This document shows positions 8,442 through 18,363 of a DNA stretch of 44,418 nucleotides, one piece after another. Origin of the DNA: an uncultured beta proteobacterium (GTDB taxonomy: Bacteria; Pseudomonadota; Gammaproteobacteria; Burkholderiales; SG8-41). The stretch spans positions 1 through 44,418 of the forward strand of contig CAIVHG010000044.1 of assembly GCA_903905655.1 (NCBI GenBank), read 5' to 3'. Under the pieces are notes generated by a model. It did no database searches. It was not told the DNA's origin and saw only the letters and a list, made by a program, of their open reading frames with translations. The position numbers and the translations under genes were made by a program. Position 1 is the first letter of the stretch; every line of letters begins with the position of its first letter.

Positions 8442-9188
8442 CTAGCCTGCGCGATGGCCACGAATGACCACGCCCGTCGTAAACAGCGCGAAGCCCATCA
8501 CTGCCACAAAGAACACGACGTCACGCAAATCGATCACGCCGCGCTGAAAACTGTCAAAGTGCGTCATCACGCTGAAGGCGGCGATGGTCTGCACGAATAC
8601 CGGATTCGCCCAGCGCACGAGCAGATCGGTAACCGGCGTATAGCCCGCCAATATCAGGAACAGGCACACCATGACCGAAACGATGAAGCTGATCACCTGG
8701 TTGCGCGTCATCGCCGAGGTCATGCAGCTGATCGCGAGGTAAGCGCCCGCCAGCAGCGCGCTGCCTACATAACCGGCGATGATCACGCCGTTGTCCGGGC
8801 TGCCGAGCCAGTTGACGGTAATCCACACCGGAAAGGTCAGCACCAGCGCCAGGATCATGAACAGCCAGGATGCGAGAAACTTGCCGACGATCGCCTGCCA
8901 GGGCGTGACCGGCATCGTCAGCAAAAGCTCGATCGTGCCCAGCCTGCGCTCTTCAGACCACAGGCGCATGCCGGCCGCCGGCACCAGGAACAGATAGAGC
9001 CAGGGATGCCAGGTGAAGAAAGAAACCAGCGACGCTTCCCCGCGCTCGAAGAAATTGCCTACGGTAAACGTGAAGAAGCCGGTCAGCAGCAGGAAGATCA
9101 CCAGAAACACGTAAGCGACCGGAGAAGTGAAATACCCTCCCAGCTCGCGTTTCATGATCGCTTTGATATTGGTCCAGGTATGCATCAT
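8442..9188 (-). CDS. ABC transporter permease (GldF-like, ABC-2 type)
   Basis: This 248-residue integral membrane protein has about six hydrophobic helices and the ABC-2 permease layout of the GldF family: a short cytoplasmic N-terminus with KAIMKRELGGYFTSPVAY, a central loop with ERRLGTIELLLTMPVTPWQ, and a last helix before the basic tail GHRAG. It would form the channel driven by the ATPase encoded just upstream. The ATG at 9186-9188 overlaps the ATPase stop by 4 bases; a second ATG follows immediately and could also be used. Substrate unknown. Confidence 0.88.
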   Translation of the reverse strand: MMHTWTNIKAIMKRELGGYFTSPVAYVFLVIFLLLTGFFTFTVGNFFERGEASLVSFFTWHPWLYLFLVPAAGMRLWSEERRLGTIELLLTMPVTPWQAIVGKFLASWLFMILALVLTFPVWITVNWLGSPDNGVIIAGYVGSALLAGAYLAISCMTSAMTRNQVISFIVSVMVCLFLILAGYTPVTDLLVRWANPVFVQTIAAFSVMTHFDSFQRGVIDLRDVVFFVAVMGFALFTTGVVIRGHRAG

Positions 9189-10144
9189 GCAGCCCTCTTT
9201 ATGGTGTCCGGCAGGGTAATGCTGCGGAACACTTCGTCCAGCCGTCCTTCTTCGATGTGGATCTCATCGAGTTTCCAGTTCTCGCGCTGCGCGAGCTCGA
9301 CGATGCTCGCCGCGAACTCTGCGTCCCGGCTGTGCCCGGCGACAGGATAAATGCGCATCGCGACGCCGCCGGCGCCTTCGCTCAGCACTTCCGTGCGCTT
9401 CGCGAACGGCGTTAATTTTTCGTTGAGCGCTGCTGCACTCGCGCTGCGCGTGGAAATGCGCACTGCGCCTGCGAGCTCCGAGCGCGCCTTCAGTTCTGCG
9501 GGGGTGCCGTTGGCGACGATTTTGCCGCGGTCGATGATGATGACGCGTGAGCAGGCGGCTTCGACCTCCTCCAGGATGTGGGTCGAGAAGATGATCGCCT
9601 TGCGCTCGCCCATGCGCTTGATCAGGGCGCGCACTTCGTGCTTTTGGTTCGGGTCCAGCCCGTCGGTCGGCTCATCGAGCACCAGGATGCCGGGGTCGTG
9701 GATAATCGACTGGGCAAGGCAGGTGCGATGCTTGTAGCCCTTGGACAGCGTGTCGATGGTCTGATACAGGACGCCTTCGAGCATGCAGGTTTCCACCGCC
9801 TTGTAGATCGCTTTCTTCTTGCTGTCTCCCGCCAGGCCGCGCAATTCCGCTGCGAAGGAAAGAAACCCATGCACCGTCATGTCGGCGTAGCCCGGCGCGT
9901 TCTCGGGCAGATAGCCGATCAGGCGCTTGGCGGCAATCGGCTCTTCCACGACGTCGAACCCGCCGACTGTGACCCGGCCGGATGTCGGCGGATAAAAGCC
10001 TGTCACCACCCGCATCGTGGTCGATTTGCCGGCGCCGTTGGGCCCGAGAAAGCCGAGGACTTCGCCCGGTTCTACGCTAAAGGAGATGTCGTCCACGGCA
10101 CGCTTCGTGCCAAAGGTCTTAACGAGGTGCTCAACCTTGATCAT
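9185..10144 (-). CDS. ABC transporter ATP-binding protein (GldA-like)
   Basis: This 319-residue cytoplasmic ATPase is the first gene of the operon. It has Walker A GPNGAGKST (residues 34-42), a signature in the LSKGY form (LSKGYKHR, 133-140) rather than LSGGQ, and Walker B with the catalytic Glu in ILVLDEPTDGLDP. The LSKGY variant is common in GldA/CcmA-like export ATPases. The C-terminal 100 residues form the usual extension of this subfamily. The start at 10142-10144 follows an AGAGGA ribosome-binding site about 9 bases upstream; a longer frame back to 10228 adds no family-like sequence. It energises the permease encoded next, and the ATGA overlap indicates translational coupling. Confidence 0.9.
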   Translation of the reverse strand: MIKVEHLVKTFGTKRAVDDISFSVEPGEVLGFLGPNGAGKSTTMRVVTGFYPPTSGRVTVGGFDVVEEPIAAKRLIGYLPENAPGYADMTVHGFLSFAAELRGLAGDSKKKAIYKAVETCMLEGVLYQTIDTLSKGYKHRTCLAQSIIHDPGILVLDEPTDGLDPNQKHEVRALIKRMGERKAIIFSTHILEEVEAACSRVIIIDRGKIVANGTPAELKARSELAGAVRISTRSASAAALNEKLTPFAKRTEVLSEGAGGVAMRIYPVAGHSRDAEFAASIVELAQRENWKLDEIHIEEGRLDEVFRSITLPDTIKRAA

Positions 10145-10612
10145 GTCGTCTGTTCCTCTGTCTTGTGCCGACGCCTGCAGCGCCGGTCGACTTTTTCTGC
10201 TTTTGGGGGCCACTGCACTGTAATTCAAGCCCGTACCGCATTTACGATCCAGCCGCGCCCTACTGCATCAACAACACGCCCCAGCACCCATGCAATTGTA
10301 TATCGCAGAATGAGCGCGCTAACGCAGGCGCGCGCGCTACCTTCTACAGGGCGGCTATTATGGCATGGTTTCAGACCGCAATTGCGAATTCCCCGGGAAT
10401 CGCCGCTCACCCGCCCAGCGGCCGTGCACCTCTATGAAACCGGCCCAATAGGCCCCGGCTTGTCGATCCACCTCAGCGCACGCCTGAGATCGGAATTATC
10501 TTTGGGAAGTTCCCAGATTAAAACAGGCTTCATCATGCACAGCGCACCGCTGCCACCATTCGTAGCCCTACATACGACCAGGCACGCGCTACGCCCGCAT
10601 ACGGTACTCATG
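10145..10612. other. Intergenic region upstream of ABC operon
   Basis: About 470 bases between two leftward genes with no recognisable coding sequence. It should contain the ABC operon promoter. The best -10-like box on the minus strand is CATAAT at 10357-10362, but no good -35 lies at the right distance and the leader would be about 200 bases. I see no riboswitch, repeat or RNA gene. Confidence 0.5.
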
Positions 10613-11440
10613 CTACTTCTTGGGCTGCACAGGAGGCCCCTTGCCGTCGGCACGCTCATCGGCGCCGGGAAAATCAGCGGGGCGCCGCTCCATCATTGAG
10701 GCCAGGCCTTCGTGGAATTCGGCGCTCGACTGGGCCAGCGCCTGGCCCAGCCCCTCTAGCAGGAACATGTCGTTAAGCCCGGTCTCGTAGCTGCGCGCCA
10801 TGATCAGCTTGGCGAGCCCCATCACCCGCGACGGGCCCTGTGCAAGCTCGTGCGCCCGCTTCATGCAGTACTCGTCGAGCTCGGCATCGGGGACCACTCC
10901 TGCGATGAGCCCGATGTCGCACGCCTCTTTGGCGCTGAGCGTTTCGTTGCCGAAGATGATGCGTTTGGCGCGCGCCATGCCGACCAGCCGCGGCAGCGTG
11001 TACATCATACCAATATCGGGGACCACGCCCAGCCGGAAAAACCCTGCCACCAGCTTCGCGCTTTCAGCGGCGATCACGATGTCGCCCGCCAGTGCCAGCC
11101 CGAGCCCGCCGCCGACGGCATAACCATTGATGCCCACGACCACCGGCTTTTCGAGCTGCAGCAGCGGCACGAACCATTGGCCGAAATCGCGGAACCGGGT
11201 GTGCGTGTCCCACGGACCACGCTGGTTCTTGAGCATCTGAAAATCGCCGCCTGCGCAAAACGCGGCGCCCTGGCCCGTAATATAGAGGGTGCGGACCGAG
11301 GCATCTTCCACCGCGAGCTTGATGGCGTCGCGCAGCTGGTCGCGCATCTCAGTGGTCATCGAATTTCGCGTCTTGTCGTTGACGAAGCGCACGACCTGCA
11401 CCGGCCCGTCGCGGCTCACCTGCACGTGTAGTTCAGCCAT
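10613..11440 (-). CDS. Crotonase-superfamily protein, probable enoyl-CoA isomerase/hydratase
   Basis: This 275-residue crotonase-fold protein has the oxyanion-hole segments GAAFCAGGDF (about 59-67) and GYAVGGGLGLALAGD (about 106-120), so it binds an acyl-CoA thioester. At the two glutamates of classical enoyl-CoA hydratase my alignment by eye gives Phe (AGFFRLG) and Arg (MARAKR). Instead there is an Asp in GVVPDIGMMYTLPRLVG, the position of the catalytic Asp in PaaG-type isomerases. An isomerase-like role is therefore more likely than hydration. I prefer the second of two adjacent ATGs (11438-11440), because AAGGA is only 2 bases from the first; starting at 11443 adds one Met. Divergent from the sensor kinase gene. 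Confidence 0.85.
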   Translation of the reverse strand: MAELHVQVSRDGPVQVVRFVNDKTRNSMTTEMRDQLRDAIKLAVEDASVRTLYITGQGAAFCAGGDFQMLKNQRGPWDTHTRFRDFGQWFVPLLQLEKPVVVGINGYAVGGGLGLALAGDIVIAAESAKLVAGFFRLGVVPDIGMMYTLPRLVGMARAKRIIFGNETLSAKEACDIGLIAGVVPDAELDEYCMKRAHELAQGPSRVMGLAKLIMARSYETGLNDMFLLEGLGQALAQSSAEFHEGLASMMERRPADFPGADERADGKGPPVQPKK

Positions 11441-11547
11441 CATGTTCCTTTCGTTTGCGGATGCGGCCCGTAGTCCGATGCGTGCGCGATCTGCAGCCGC
11501 CGTTTGGATGGCAGCTGCCAGCGGCGCCTGCGCTGCGCGACCCTGAT

Positions 11548-11553
11548 TATAAT
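11548..11553 (+). promoter_or_regulatory. -10 box upstream of sensor kinase
   Basis: A perfect TATAAT lies 40 bases before the kinase ATG, in the 153-base divergent spacer. No consensus -35 is present 16-18 bases upstream, so an activator might be required. The assignment is tentative. Confidence 0.35.
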
Positions 11554-11593
11554 AGTATCCTGCGAGGCTTATTTTCCGCTACCGGATCTCGTC

Positions 11594-12613
11594 ATGACGA
11601 GCATGAAGAAAACGCCCACGCCGCATGCGCTGCCGGACTTTCGCAACCTGGGCGTGCTGATGCGCGTATTGTTGGGCGTCAGCGGCATGGAGATTGCGGC
11701 CGCCGTGATCAGGGCCGCGAGCTGGCCCGCCATACTCGACGAGCTGTTCGGGATGGCCGCATATGCGCAACCCATACTGCTGCTGAGCCTTGCCGTGCTC
11801 GTCGTGCTGAGCGACTGGCTGCGCCGGCTGCCGTATGCGGCGGCCGCGGGCGCCATCATGGCGCTGGAATTGCTGATCGCCGCCTTCATCTACCGCTTCG
11901 TGCAGAACCTGCTGATCGACGCCGACGTGTCGCTGTGGCGCTGCCTCCTGTTCACCGCGCTGGCGAGCGGCGTGCTGCTCATATATTTCGAAGTGCGCGG
12001 CCGCGCCTGGTCTCCGGCGCTGACCGAAGCGCGGCTGCAGGCACTGCAGGCACGCATCCGCCCGCATTTTCTGTTCAACAGCATGACGGCGGTGCTGTCG
12101 CTCATACGCACCGATCCCAGGCGCGCCGAATCGGTGCTGGAAGATATGGCGGATTTATTTCGCGTGATGCTTTCCGACACCCGCCAGCTGTCATCGCTCG
12201 CCCGCGAGATCGACCTGTGCCGCCAGTATCTGGATATCGAGCAGCTGCGTTTGAGCGAACGGCTCAACGTGCAATGGAAAATCGAGAACATGCCGGCCGA
12301 TGCCCTGATCCCGCCGCTCGTGCTGCAGCCTCTGATCGAGAACGCGGTCTACCACGGCATCGAGCCGCGCATCGCCCCCGGCACCATCGTCATCGAGGTC
12401 TACCGCAAAGAGCGGCAGGTGCATGCGGTGATACGCAACCCCCACAACGAGCCGCGCACGCCGCACGGCGGCAATCGCATCGCGCTCGAAAACATCCGCG
12501 AGCGGCTGGCACTGCACTTTGACGCCGAGGCGAGCCTGACCGCGCGCATCGAGGACGGCATCTACGAAGTGCACATCGTGATTCCTTACCGCAGGGAAGC
12601 GGCGGCCGACTGA
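11594..12613 (+). CDS. AlgZ/LytS-type sensor histidine kinase
   Basis: This 339-residue membrane kinase of the His_kinase (PF06580) group has about four hydrophobic segments in residues 20-135. The phosphoacceptor box is QARIRPHFLFNSM (His158), the N box PPLVLQPLIENAVYHG lies near 260-275, and a G box NRIALENIRERL follows. This is the layout of AlgZ/FimS and LytS kinases, which phosphorylate LytTR-type response regulators such as AlgR. No response regulator is encoded in this window: the neighbours are a divergent crotonase and a convergent ispH. I start at the ATG at 11594 because the -10 box and hydrophobic core fit; the ATG at 11603 is also possible. The signal sensed is unknown. Confidence 0.85.
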   Translation: MTSMKKTPTPHALPDFRNLGVLMRVLLGVSGMEIAAAVIRAASWPAILDELFGMAAYAQPILLLSLAVLVVLSDWLRRLPYAAAAGAIMALELLIAAFIYRFVQNLLIDADVSLWRCLLFTALASGVLLIYFEVRGRAWSPALTEARLQALQARIRPHFLFNSMTAVLSLIRTDPRRAESVLEDMADLFRVMLSDTRQLSSLAREIDLCRQYLDIEQLRLSERLNVQWKIENMPADALIPPLVLQPLIENAVYHGIEPRIAPGTIVIEVYRKERQVHAVIRNPHNEPRTPHGGNRIALENIRERLALHFDAEASLTARIEDGIYEVHIVIPYRREAAAD

Positions 12614-12623
12614 AAACGCCCGC

Positions 12624-13583
12624 TCAGCGCGGCGCGCGCACGCGCGAGTCCGGTGGCGGTGCGCCGGCGAGACTTTTCGGCAACGGAAAAGTTACGTTCT
12701 CGACGATGCCCGAGAGCTCTGAGATCTCAGTCGCGCCCAGTTCCTGCAGCCGCGCCACCACCGCCTGCACCAGCACTTCCGGGGCCGACGCGCCGGCGGT
12801 GAGCCCCACGCAGGTCTTGCCCGTCAGCCACTCGCCCTTGAGATCCCCGGCGTTGTCTATCATGTAGGCCGCCACGCCCTGATTGATCGCCACTTCGCGC
12901 AGCCGGTTCGAGTTCGAGCTGTTGGGTGAGCCGACGACGATCACCACATCGCATTGCCGGGCGAGCGCGCGGATCGCTTCCTGCCGGTTCGTGGTGGCAT
13001 AGCAGATGTCGTCTTTCTTCGGCCCCTGAATGGTCGGAAACTTCTCCCTTAGGGCCGTGATGATCTGCTTCGCATCATCGACCGACAACGTGGTTTGCGT
13101 GACGAACGCGAGCCGCTGCGGATGCGCGACCTTGAGCTTGGAGACGTCGGCCGGCGTCTCCACCAGATGCATGCCGTCGCCGACCTGCCCCATGGTGCCT
13201 TCCACTTCGGGATGGCCGTTATGGCCGATCATCACGATCTCCAGCCCCTGCGCGCGCATCTTGGCGACTTCAACGTGGACCTTGGTGACGAGCGGGCAAG
13301 TCGCATCGAACACTCTGAGGCCGCGCGCCTCGGCAGCAGCGCGCACCGCCTGCGACACGCCGTGAGCGCTGAAGATCACCGTGCTGCCCACTGGCACCTG
13401 GTCGAGTTCCTCGACGAACACCGCGCCGCGCGCGCGCAGGTCTTCGACCACGAAGCGGTTGTGCACGACCTCATGCCGCACGTAGATCGGCGCGCCGTGG
13501 ATCTCCAGGGCGCGCTCCACGATCTCTATCGCGCGATCGACGCCGGCGCAAAAACCGCGCGGCTGGGCTAGCAACACTTTCAT
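12624..13583 (-). CDS. ispH: 4-hydroxy-3-methylbut-2-enyl diphosphate reductase (IspH/LytB)
   Basis: This 319-residue protein catalyses the last step of the MEP pathway, reducing HMBPP to IPP and DMAPP with a [4Fe-4S] cluster. The three cluster cysteines are present: Cys12 (QPRGFCAGV), Cys96 (DATCPLV) and Cys194 ([11 protein letters not shown]). Other family motifs are HEVVHN and [15 protein letters not shown] sits 8 bases before the ATG. It is the last gene of ribF-ileS-lspA-ispH, 52 bases after lspA. A perfect minus-strand TATAAT at 13607-13612 in that gap could give ispH an extra promoter, though no -35 is evident. The C-terminus is slightly extended and proline-rich. Confidence 0.97.
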   Translation of the reverse strand: MKVLLAQPRGFCAGVDRAIEIVERALEIHGAPIYVRHEVVHNRFVVEDLRARGAVFVEELDQVPVGSTVIFSAHGVSQAVRAAAEARGLRVFDATCPLVTKVHVEVAKMRAQGLEIVMIGHNGHPEVEGTMGQVGDGMHLVETPADVSKLKVAHPQRLAFVTQTTLSVDDAKQIITALREKFPTIQGPKKDDICYATTNRQEAIRALARQCDVVIVVGSPNSSNSNRLREVAINQGVAAYMIDNAGDLKGEWLTGKTCVGLTAGASAPEVLVQAVVARLQELGATEISELSGIVENVTFPLPKSLAGAPPPDSRVRAPR

Positions 13584-13606
13584 CAGCTACCTTTCTCGGA
13601 CGGCCG

Positions 13607-13612
13607 ATTATA
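13607..13612 (-). promoter_or_regulatory. Possible internal -10 box for ispH
   Basis: The minus strand reads TATAAT here, in the lspA-ispH gap, 24 bases before the ispH start. There is no recognisable -35 at 16-18 bases. It may be fortuitous. Confidence 0.25.
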
Positions 13613-13635
13613 CGGCTGTGTATACAGCTGCGCGC

Positions 13636-14103
13636 TCATGCCGGCGTGAGCGGCTTGCCGCGCAAGCTCTCCCACACCAGGAGCAGCGCGCCGCAGGTGA
13701 TCCCCGAGTCCGCGACGTTGAAGGCCGGCCAATGGTGCCCTGCCGCGTGAAAATCCAGAAAATCGACGACCGAACCCAGCATCAGGCGGTCGATGAGGTT
13801 GCCGATCGCCCCGCCCAGTATCAGGGCAAGCCCGAAGCACAGCAGCGTGTGGCGCGGATATTTGTATATCAGATAGATCACCCACACCACCGCGATGCCG
13901 GCGATGGCAACGAACAGATAGTGCTGCCAGCCGCCGGCATTGGCGAGCAGGCTGAAGGCCGCGCCCGAGTTGTAGACCAGCACCAGGTTGAAAAACGGAG
14001 TGATCTCAACGCTCGCGCCGTAGACGAGCGCGTGCACGACCGCAGACTTCGACAGCTGGTCGAGCACGGTAATGAGCGCGGCAAGCGCGAGCCAGCGTAT
14101 CAT
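13636..14103 (-). CDS. lspA: Lipoprotein signal peptidase (signal peptidase II)
   Basis: This 155-residue inner-membrane aspartyl protease removes signal peptides from prolipoproteins. Both catalytic aspartates are visible: Asp105 in GNLIDR and Asp132 in NVADSGI. It has about four membrane helices and the conserved N-terminal DQLSK. The start at 14101-14103 overlaps the ileS stop as ATGA, which fixes it against a longer frame running into ileS. The ileS-lspA pairing is classic. Confidence 0.96.
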   Translation of the reverse strand: MIRWLALAALITVLDQLSKSAVVHALVYGASVEITPFFNLVLVYNSGAAFSLLANAGGWQHYLFVAIAGIAVVWVIYLIYKYPRHTLLCFGLALILGGAIGNLIDRLMLGSVVDFLDFHAAGHHWPAFNVADSGITCGALLLVWESLRGKPLTPA

Positions 14104-16898
14104 GCGCAACTGCGCGCCTCTCCCGCGCCGCAGAGATTCGCAACGCAGCGCCCGCAGATCTGCGGATGCTCGGCGTTGACGCCAACGTCGCTGCGATAAT
14201 GCCAGCAGCGCTCGCACTTGGCGTGCGGCGACGGCGTGACCAGGGTGGCCTCTTCCTCCGGCTTGGCGACGCCGGTAACGCTGGCGCGCGAAGTGATCAG
14301 CACGAAGCGCAGATCGTCCTTGAGCGCCGCGAGCACTGCGCGCTTCTCCCCGCTTGCGCGGATTTCAACTTCCGCCTGCAGCGGCGAGCCGATGGTGCCT
14401 GCGCCGCGCGCCTCCTCCAACTGCTTCAGCACTTCCGAACGGTAGGCGCGGATCTGCGCCCAGGTCTTGAGCAACGCGCTCGCAGCGGCCGGCTGCGGCA
14501 GCTGATGCCAGGTGTGGAGGAACACGGTCGCGTCGCCGGGATGCAGCACCTGCCACGCTTCCTCGGCGGTGAAGCTCAGCACCGGCGCGATCAAGCGCAG
14601 CAGCGACTGCGCGATGTGATAAAGCGCATTTTGCGCCGAACGCCGCGGAAGCGAATCGCTGCGCGTGGTGTAGAGCCGGTCCTTCAGGATATCGAGATAG
14701 AAGCCGCCCAGATCTTCGGAACAGAAGTTCTGGAGCTTCGGCACCGCGACGTGGAATTCATAGCGCTCATAGTCCGCGATCACGGATTTCTGCAGCTCGA
14801 CGGCGAGCGCCACGGCGTAACGGTCGATCTCCAGCCACTGCTCTACGGGCAATGCATGCGCCTGAGGATCGAAATCGGCGACGTTGGCGAGCAGGAAGCG
14901 CAGCGTATTGCGGATGCGGCGATAGGATTCGACCACCCGCTTGAGTATCTCATCCGAAATCGACAGCTCTCCCGAATAATCGGTGGCCGCCACCCACAGC
15001 CTGAGTGTCTCAGCCCCCAGCGTGTCCGCGATCTTCTGCGGCGCGATCACATTGCCCTTGGACTTGCTCATCTTGCGGCCCTTGCCGTCGACCACGAAGC
15101 CGTGAGTGAGCAGCGCGGCGTATGGCGCCCGGCCGTCGATTGCGCATCCGGTGAGCAGCGAGGACTGGAACCAGCCGCGATGCTGATCCGAGCCTTCGAG
15201 ATAAAGATCGGCGGGATAGGCGAGCGCGTGGCGCTTCCTCAGCACCGTCGCGTGCGTGGTGCCGGAGTCGAACCATACGTCTAACGTGTCTGGCACTTTG
15301 CGATAGCTCGCTGCCTCGTCACCCAGCAGCTCGCGCTCTTCGAGGTTGAACCAGGCCTCGATGCCACCCGCCTCGATGCGCTGCGCAACCGCTTCCAGCA
15401 GTTCAGCAGTGCGCGGATGCAGCGCGCCGCTTTCGCGATGCGCAAACAGCGCCATCGGCACGCCCCAGTTGCGCTGCCGCGACACGCACCAGTCCGGGCG
15501 GTTGCTGATCATGCCCTCGAGCCGGGCGCGGCCCCACGCCGGATAGAACTGCGTCGCGTCCACAGCGCGCGCGGCGATGGCGCGCAGCGTCTCCGGCGTC
15601 CCCTCCCGCTCCATGGCTATGAACCACTGGCTGGTCGCGCGGAAGATGAGCGGCGTCTTGTGGCGCCAGCAATGCGGAAAGCTGTGCAAAAGCTTGGCCT
15701 CGTGCAGTAGCCTGCCCTTGTTCTTCAATTCCTCGATCACCACGGTGTTCGCCTTCCACACCGTGAGTCCGCCCACCAGCGGCACGCGCTCATAGAACTT
15801 GCCGTCCGGCCCCACCGGATTCTCGACCGGCAGCTTGTATTGCGCGCCCACCACGTAGTCCTCGAGGCCGTGCGCCGGCGCCGTGTGCACAGCACCGGTT
15901 CCAGTGTCCATGGTGACGTGATCTCCAAGGATCACCGGCACGCTGCGCTCATAGAAGGGATGGCGCAGCGCCACGTGCTCCAGGCTCGCTCCCAGGCAGT
16001 GGCCGACCGCCTTGACGTCGCGATTCGTCTCGCGGTCGATGCCATAGCGCTTGAGCGCCTGGTCGGCGAGCGCAGTGGCGAACACCAGACATTCGGAACC
16101 CACGTCGATCACTTCATAGGACTCGCGCGGATTCAGACTCACCGCTTCGTTCGCCGGCAGCGTCCACGGCGTGGTGGTCCAGATCACCACGCACACCGGC
16201 TTGTCGGGAGCGGCGGGGTTGGCGCCTTCGATCCTGCGCCAGAAATCGGCGCGGTCAGCCACCTCGAAGCGCACGTCGATCGCCGCGGATGTGCGGTCCT
16301 CGTACTCGACTTCGGCCTCGGCGAGCGCAGAGCCGCAATCGACGCACCAGTGCACCGGCTTGCTGCCCTGATAGAGATAACCGGCTGCGTGGATCCTGCC
16401 GAGGGCGCGCACCGTATCGGCCTCGACCTGGTAATTCATCGTCAGGTATGGATGCTGCCAGTCGCCGAGCACGCCCAGGCGCTGAAAGTCCTTCTTCTGG
16501 CGCTCGACCTGCTCGGCCGCGAAGGCGCGGCATAGCTTGCGCACCGCATCTCCCGCCAAGCCCTTGCCGTGCAGCTTCTCGATCTGGTGCTCGATTGGCA
16601 GGCCATGGCAGTCCCATCCCGGCACATAGGGCGCGTCAAAACCCGACAGGGTCTTGCTCTTGACGATCATGTCCTTGAGTATCTTGTTGACGGCGTGCCC
16701 GATGTGAATGTCGCCGTTGGCATAGGGCGGGCCGTCGTGCAGGACGAACTTGGGGCGGCCCGCGCGCGCGGCGCGGATCTGCTCATAGACCCCGCGCTGC
16801 TCCCACTGCGCGAGCCACTGCGGCTCGCGCTTGGCGAGATCGCCGCGCATCGGAAACGGCGTGTCGGGTAGGTTCAGTGTCTTTTTATAATCGGCCAT
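14100..16898 (-). CDS. ileS: Isoleucyl-tRNA synthetase
   Basis: This 932-residue class I aminoacyl-tRNA synthetase charges tRNA-Ile. The HIGH motif is at residues 65-68 ([11 protein letters not shown]) and the KMSKS motif near residue 609 (KMSKSKGN). An editing domain lies between them, including a [11 protein letters not shown] segment. The C-terminus has a zinc-binding module with CERCWHYR and ICGRCV. Length and order match bacterial type 1 enzymes. No strong ribosome-binding site is seen before the ATG at 16898. It lies 39 bases after ribF and overlaps lspA by 4 bases. Confidence 0.97.
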   Translation of the reverse strand: MADYKKTLNLPDTPFPMRGDLAKREPQWLAQWEQRGVYEQIRAARAGRPKFVLHDGPPYANGDIHIGHAVNKILKDMIVKSKTLSGFDAPYVPGWDCHGLPIEHQIEKLHGKGLAGDAVRKLCRAFAAEQVERQKKDFQRLGVLGDWQHPYLTMNYQVEADTVRALGRIHAAGYLYQGSKPVHWCVDCGSALAEAEVEYEDRTSAAIDVRFEVADRADFWRRIEGANPAAPDKPVCVVIWTTTPWTLPANEAVSLNPRESYEVIDVGSECLVFATALADQALKRYGIDRETNRDVKAVGHCLGASLEHVALRHPFYERSVPVILGDHVTMDTGTGAVHTAPAHGLEDYVVGAQYKLPVENPVGPDGKFYERVPLVGGLTVWKANTVVIEELKNKGRLLHEAKLLHSFPHCWRHKTPLIFRATSQWFIAMEREGTPETLRAIAARAVDATQFYPAWGRARLEGMISNRPDWCVSRQRNWGVPMALFAHRESGALHPRTAELLEAVAQRIEAGGIEAWFNLEERELLGDEAASYRKVPDTLDVWFDSGTTHATVLRKRHALAYPADLYLEGSDQHRGWFQSSLLTGCAIDGRAPYAALLTHGFVVDGKGRKMSKSKGNVIAPQKIADTLGAETLRLWVAATDYSGELSISDEILKRVVESYRRIRNTLRFLLANVADFDPQAHALPVEQWLEIDRYAVALAVELQKSVIADYERYEFHVAVPKLQNFCSEDLGGFYLDILKDRLYTTRSDSLPRRSAQNALYHIAQSLLRLIAPVLSFTAEEAWQVLHPGDATVFLHTWHQLPQPAAASALLKTWAQIRAYRSEVLKQLEEARGAGTIGSPLQAEVEIRASGEKRAVLAALKDDLRFVLITSRASVTGVAKPEEEATLVTPSPHAKCERCWHYRSDVGVNAEHPQICGRCVANLCGAGEARSCA

Positions 16899-16937
16899 CG
16901 CACTACGATCTAAGGTTGAGCAGGCAAGTGCAATACT

Positions 16938-17888
16938 TCAGCCGCCGCGCGCGCTTTTCGCCGCGCGGTTGCTGAAGAATGCTCTGGTGTTTTCGACATC
17001 GATGGCGATCTGGCGCCTGAGCGTTTCGACGTCCGCGTACTTTTCTTCATCTCTGAACTTGTGCAGGAAATCGACCACCAGATGCCTGCCATACAGATTG
17101 CCGTCGAAATCGAGCAGGTGCACTTCGAGCGAGGGGCGCGCATCGCTCGCCACCGTCGGCCGCACGCCAAGGCTGGCGACGCCGTGCAGCGCATGCGCTG
17201 CGATGCCGCGCACCTCGACCGCGTAGATGCCGGCAAGCGGCGGCCGGTTGTGCTTCATTAATACATTGGCGGTCGGGCAACCCAGTTTGCGCCCGAAGTG
17301 GTCGCCATGTACCACTTTGCCGCTGATCGAATAGCAACGCCCGAGCAGGCGCCGCGCCGCCTCCGGTCGGCCGGCAGCAAGCGCCGAGCGCACCGCAGTG
17401 CTGGACACGCGCACACCGTCTGACATCACGCTGGTCATGGCATGCACTTCGAAGCCGCAGGACTGCTCGGCCTGCTTCAGCATCGCGAAATCCCCGGCAC
17501 GGCGCGCGCCGAATCGAAAATCATCGCCCACCAGCAGCCAGCGCGCAGCAAGTCCGCGGGTGAGGATGCGCAGCACGAAATCCTCGGGCGTGGTCTTCGC
17601 GAATTCGAAATTGAAGCGGCAGATCTGCACGCGATCGACCCCGCAGTCTTCAAGCAGTTCCAGTTTCTCGCGCAGCGAGGTGAGGCGCGTCGGCGCCTGG
17701 TCGGGCGCAAAGAACTCGCGCGGATGCGGCTCGAAGGTCATCACGCACGACGGAAGGCCGCGCTCGCGTGCGGCCTCGGTCAGGCGCGCGAGCATCGCCT
17801 GATGGCCGAGGTGCACACCATCGAAATTGCCGATGGTGAGTGCCACCGGCGTATCAGCTTGATCGGGGATGCTGCGCTGTATGAGCAT
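16938..17888 (-). CDS. ribF: Bifunctional riboflavin kinase/FAD synthetase
   Basis: This 316-residue enzyme converts riboflavin to FMN and then FAD. The N-terminal adenylyltransferase domain has TIGNFDGVHLGHQAML (about residues 22-37) and FEPHPREFF. The C-terminal flavokinase domain has GKVVHGDHFGRKLGCPTAN (about 190-209) and ends with the usual EEKYADVETLRRQI. It is first of ribF-ileS-lspA-ispH. In gammaproteobacteria such as Pseudomonas, murJ directly precedes ribF; here murJ lies 11.3 kb upstream. Confidence 0.95.
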   Translation of the reverse strand: MLIQRSIPDQADTPVALTIGNFDGVHLGHQAMLARLTEAARERGLPSCVMTFEPHPREFFAPDQAPTRLTSLREKLELLEDCGVDRVQICRFNFEFAKTTPEDFVLRILTRGLAARWLLVGDDFRFGARRAGDFAMLKQAEQSCGFEVHAMTSVMSDGVRVSSTAVRSALAAGRPEAARRLLGRCYSISGKVVHGDHFGRKLGCPTANVLMKHNRPPLAGIYAVEVRGIAAHALHGVASLGVRPTVASDARPSLEVHLLDFDGNLYGRHLVVDFLHKFRDEEKYADVETLRRQIAIDVENTRAFFSNRAAKSARGG

Positions 17889-18363
17889 GGTTGCGCGGAA
17901 CCAGGAATGAAGTCCCGCTTAAAATGTTGAAGTTTAGCGTGTTTTGAGACTAACGGTCCAGAAGCACAGCCTGCTTGGCGCGCTGCACTCCGACAATTCG
18001 CCCCATGCCGCACGACGAGCGCATCCGCGACCGCCATCTCCGCCCCGCCCGCGAGCACCATCACGGCTCAACTCCGACCGGCGCGCTTGCCTGCCCATGC
18101 GCCGCTCACGATATTGCGCATGCCGCCGCGCCACCAGCCCAGTCGAGTGCTCATTAGCGCTATACGCAATGCCAGCACGCCGAGCCAAAACTCAGCAGCG
18201 CACCCGTTGTCCGCCTAATGATAAAATACAGCGCATCCGCCTTGCCGCCCTCTGAAAATCTTATCCGATTCTGAATTCCGATGCCCTGCACGTCCCACGC
18301 AAGTGCAGAGCGCTGGCGGCTCGGCTAAACAACAGCGGCGCACGCATCTGTGAGGAGATTGCA
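17889..18363. other. Divergent intergenic region, ribF to hydrolase gene
   Basis: About 475 bases between ribF (-) and the hydrolase gene (+). Open frames exist on both strands, but their translations are Arg/Ala-rich and match no family I know. A small hairpin, CTGCAC (18286-18291) with GTGCAG (18303-18308), lies in the likely leader of the hydrolase gene. No clear promoter pair is found, though promoters for both genes must lie here. Confidence 0.45.

Noticed and set aside
5174-10144. Gliding motility locus
   Set aside because: Only the ABC module is present; relatives of it occur in non-gliding bacteria and no other gld/spr gene is seen.
17934-18188. 84-residue frame between ribF and the hydrolase gene
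   Set aside because: Gly/Arg-rich translation without motif; it looks like non-coding GC-rich DNA.
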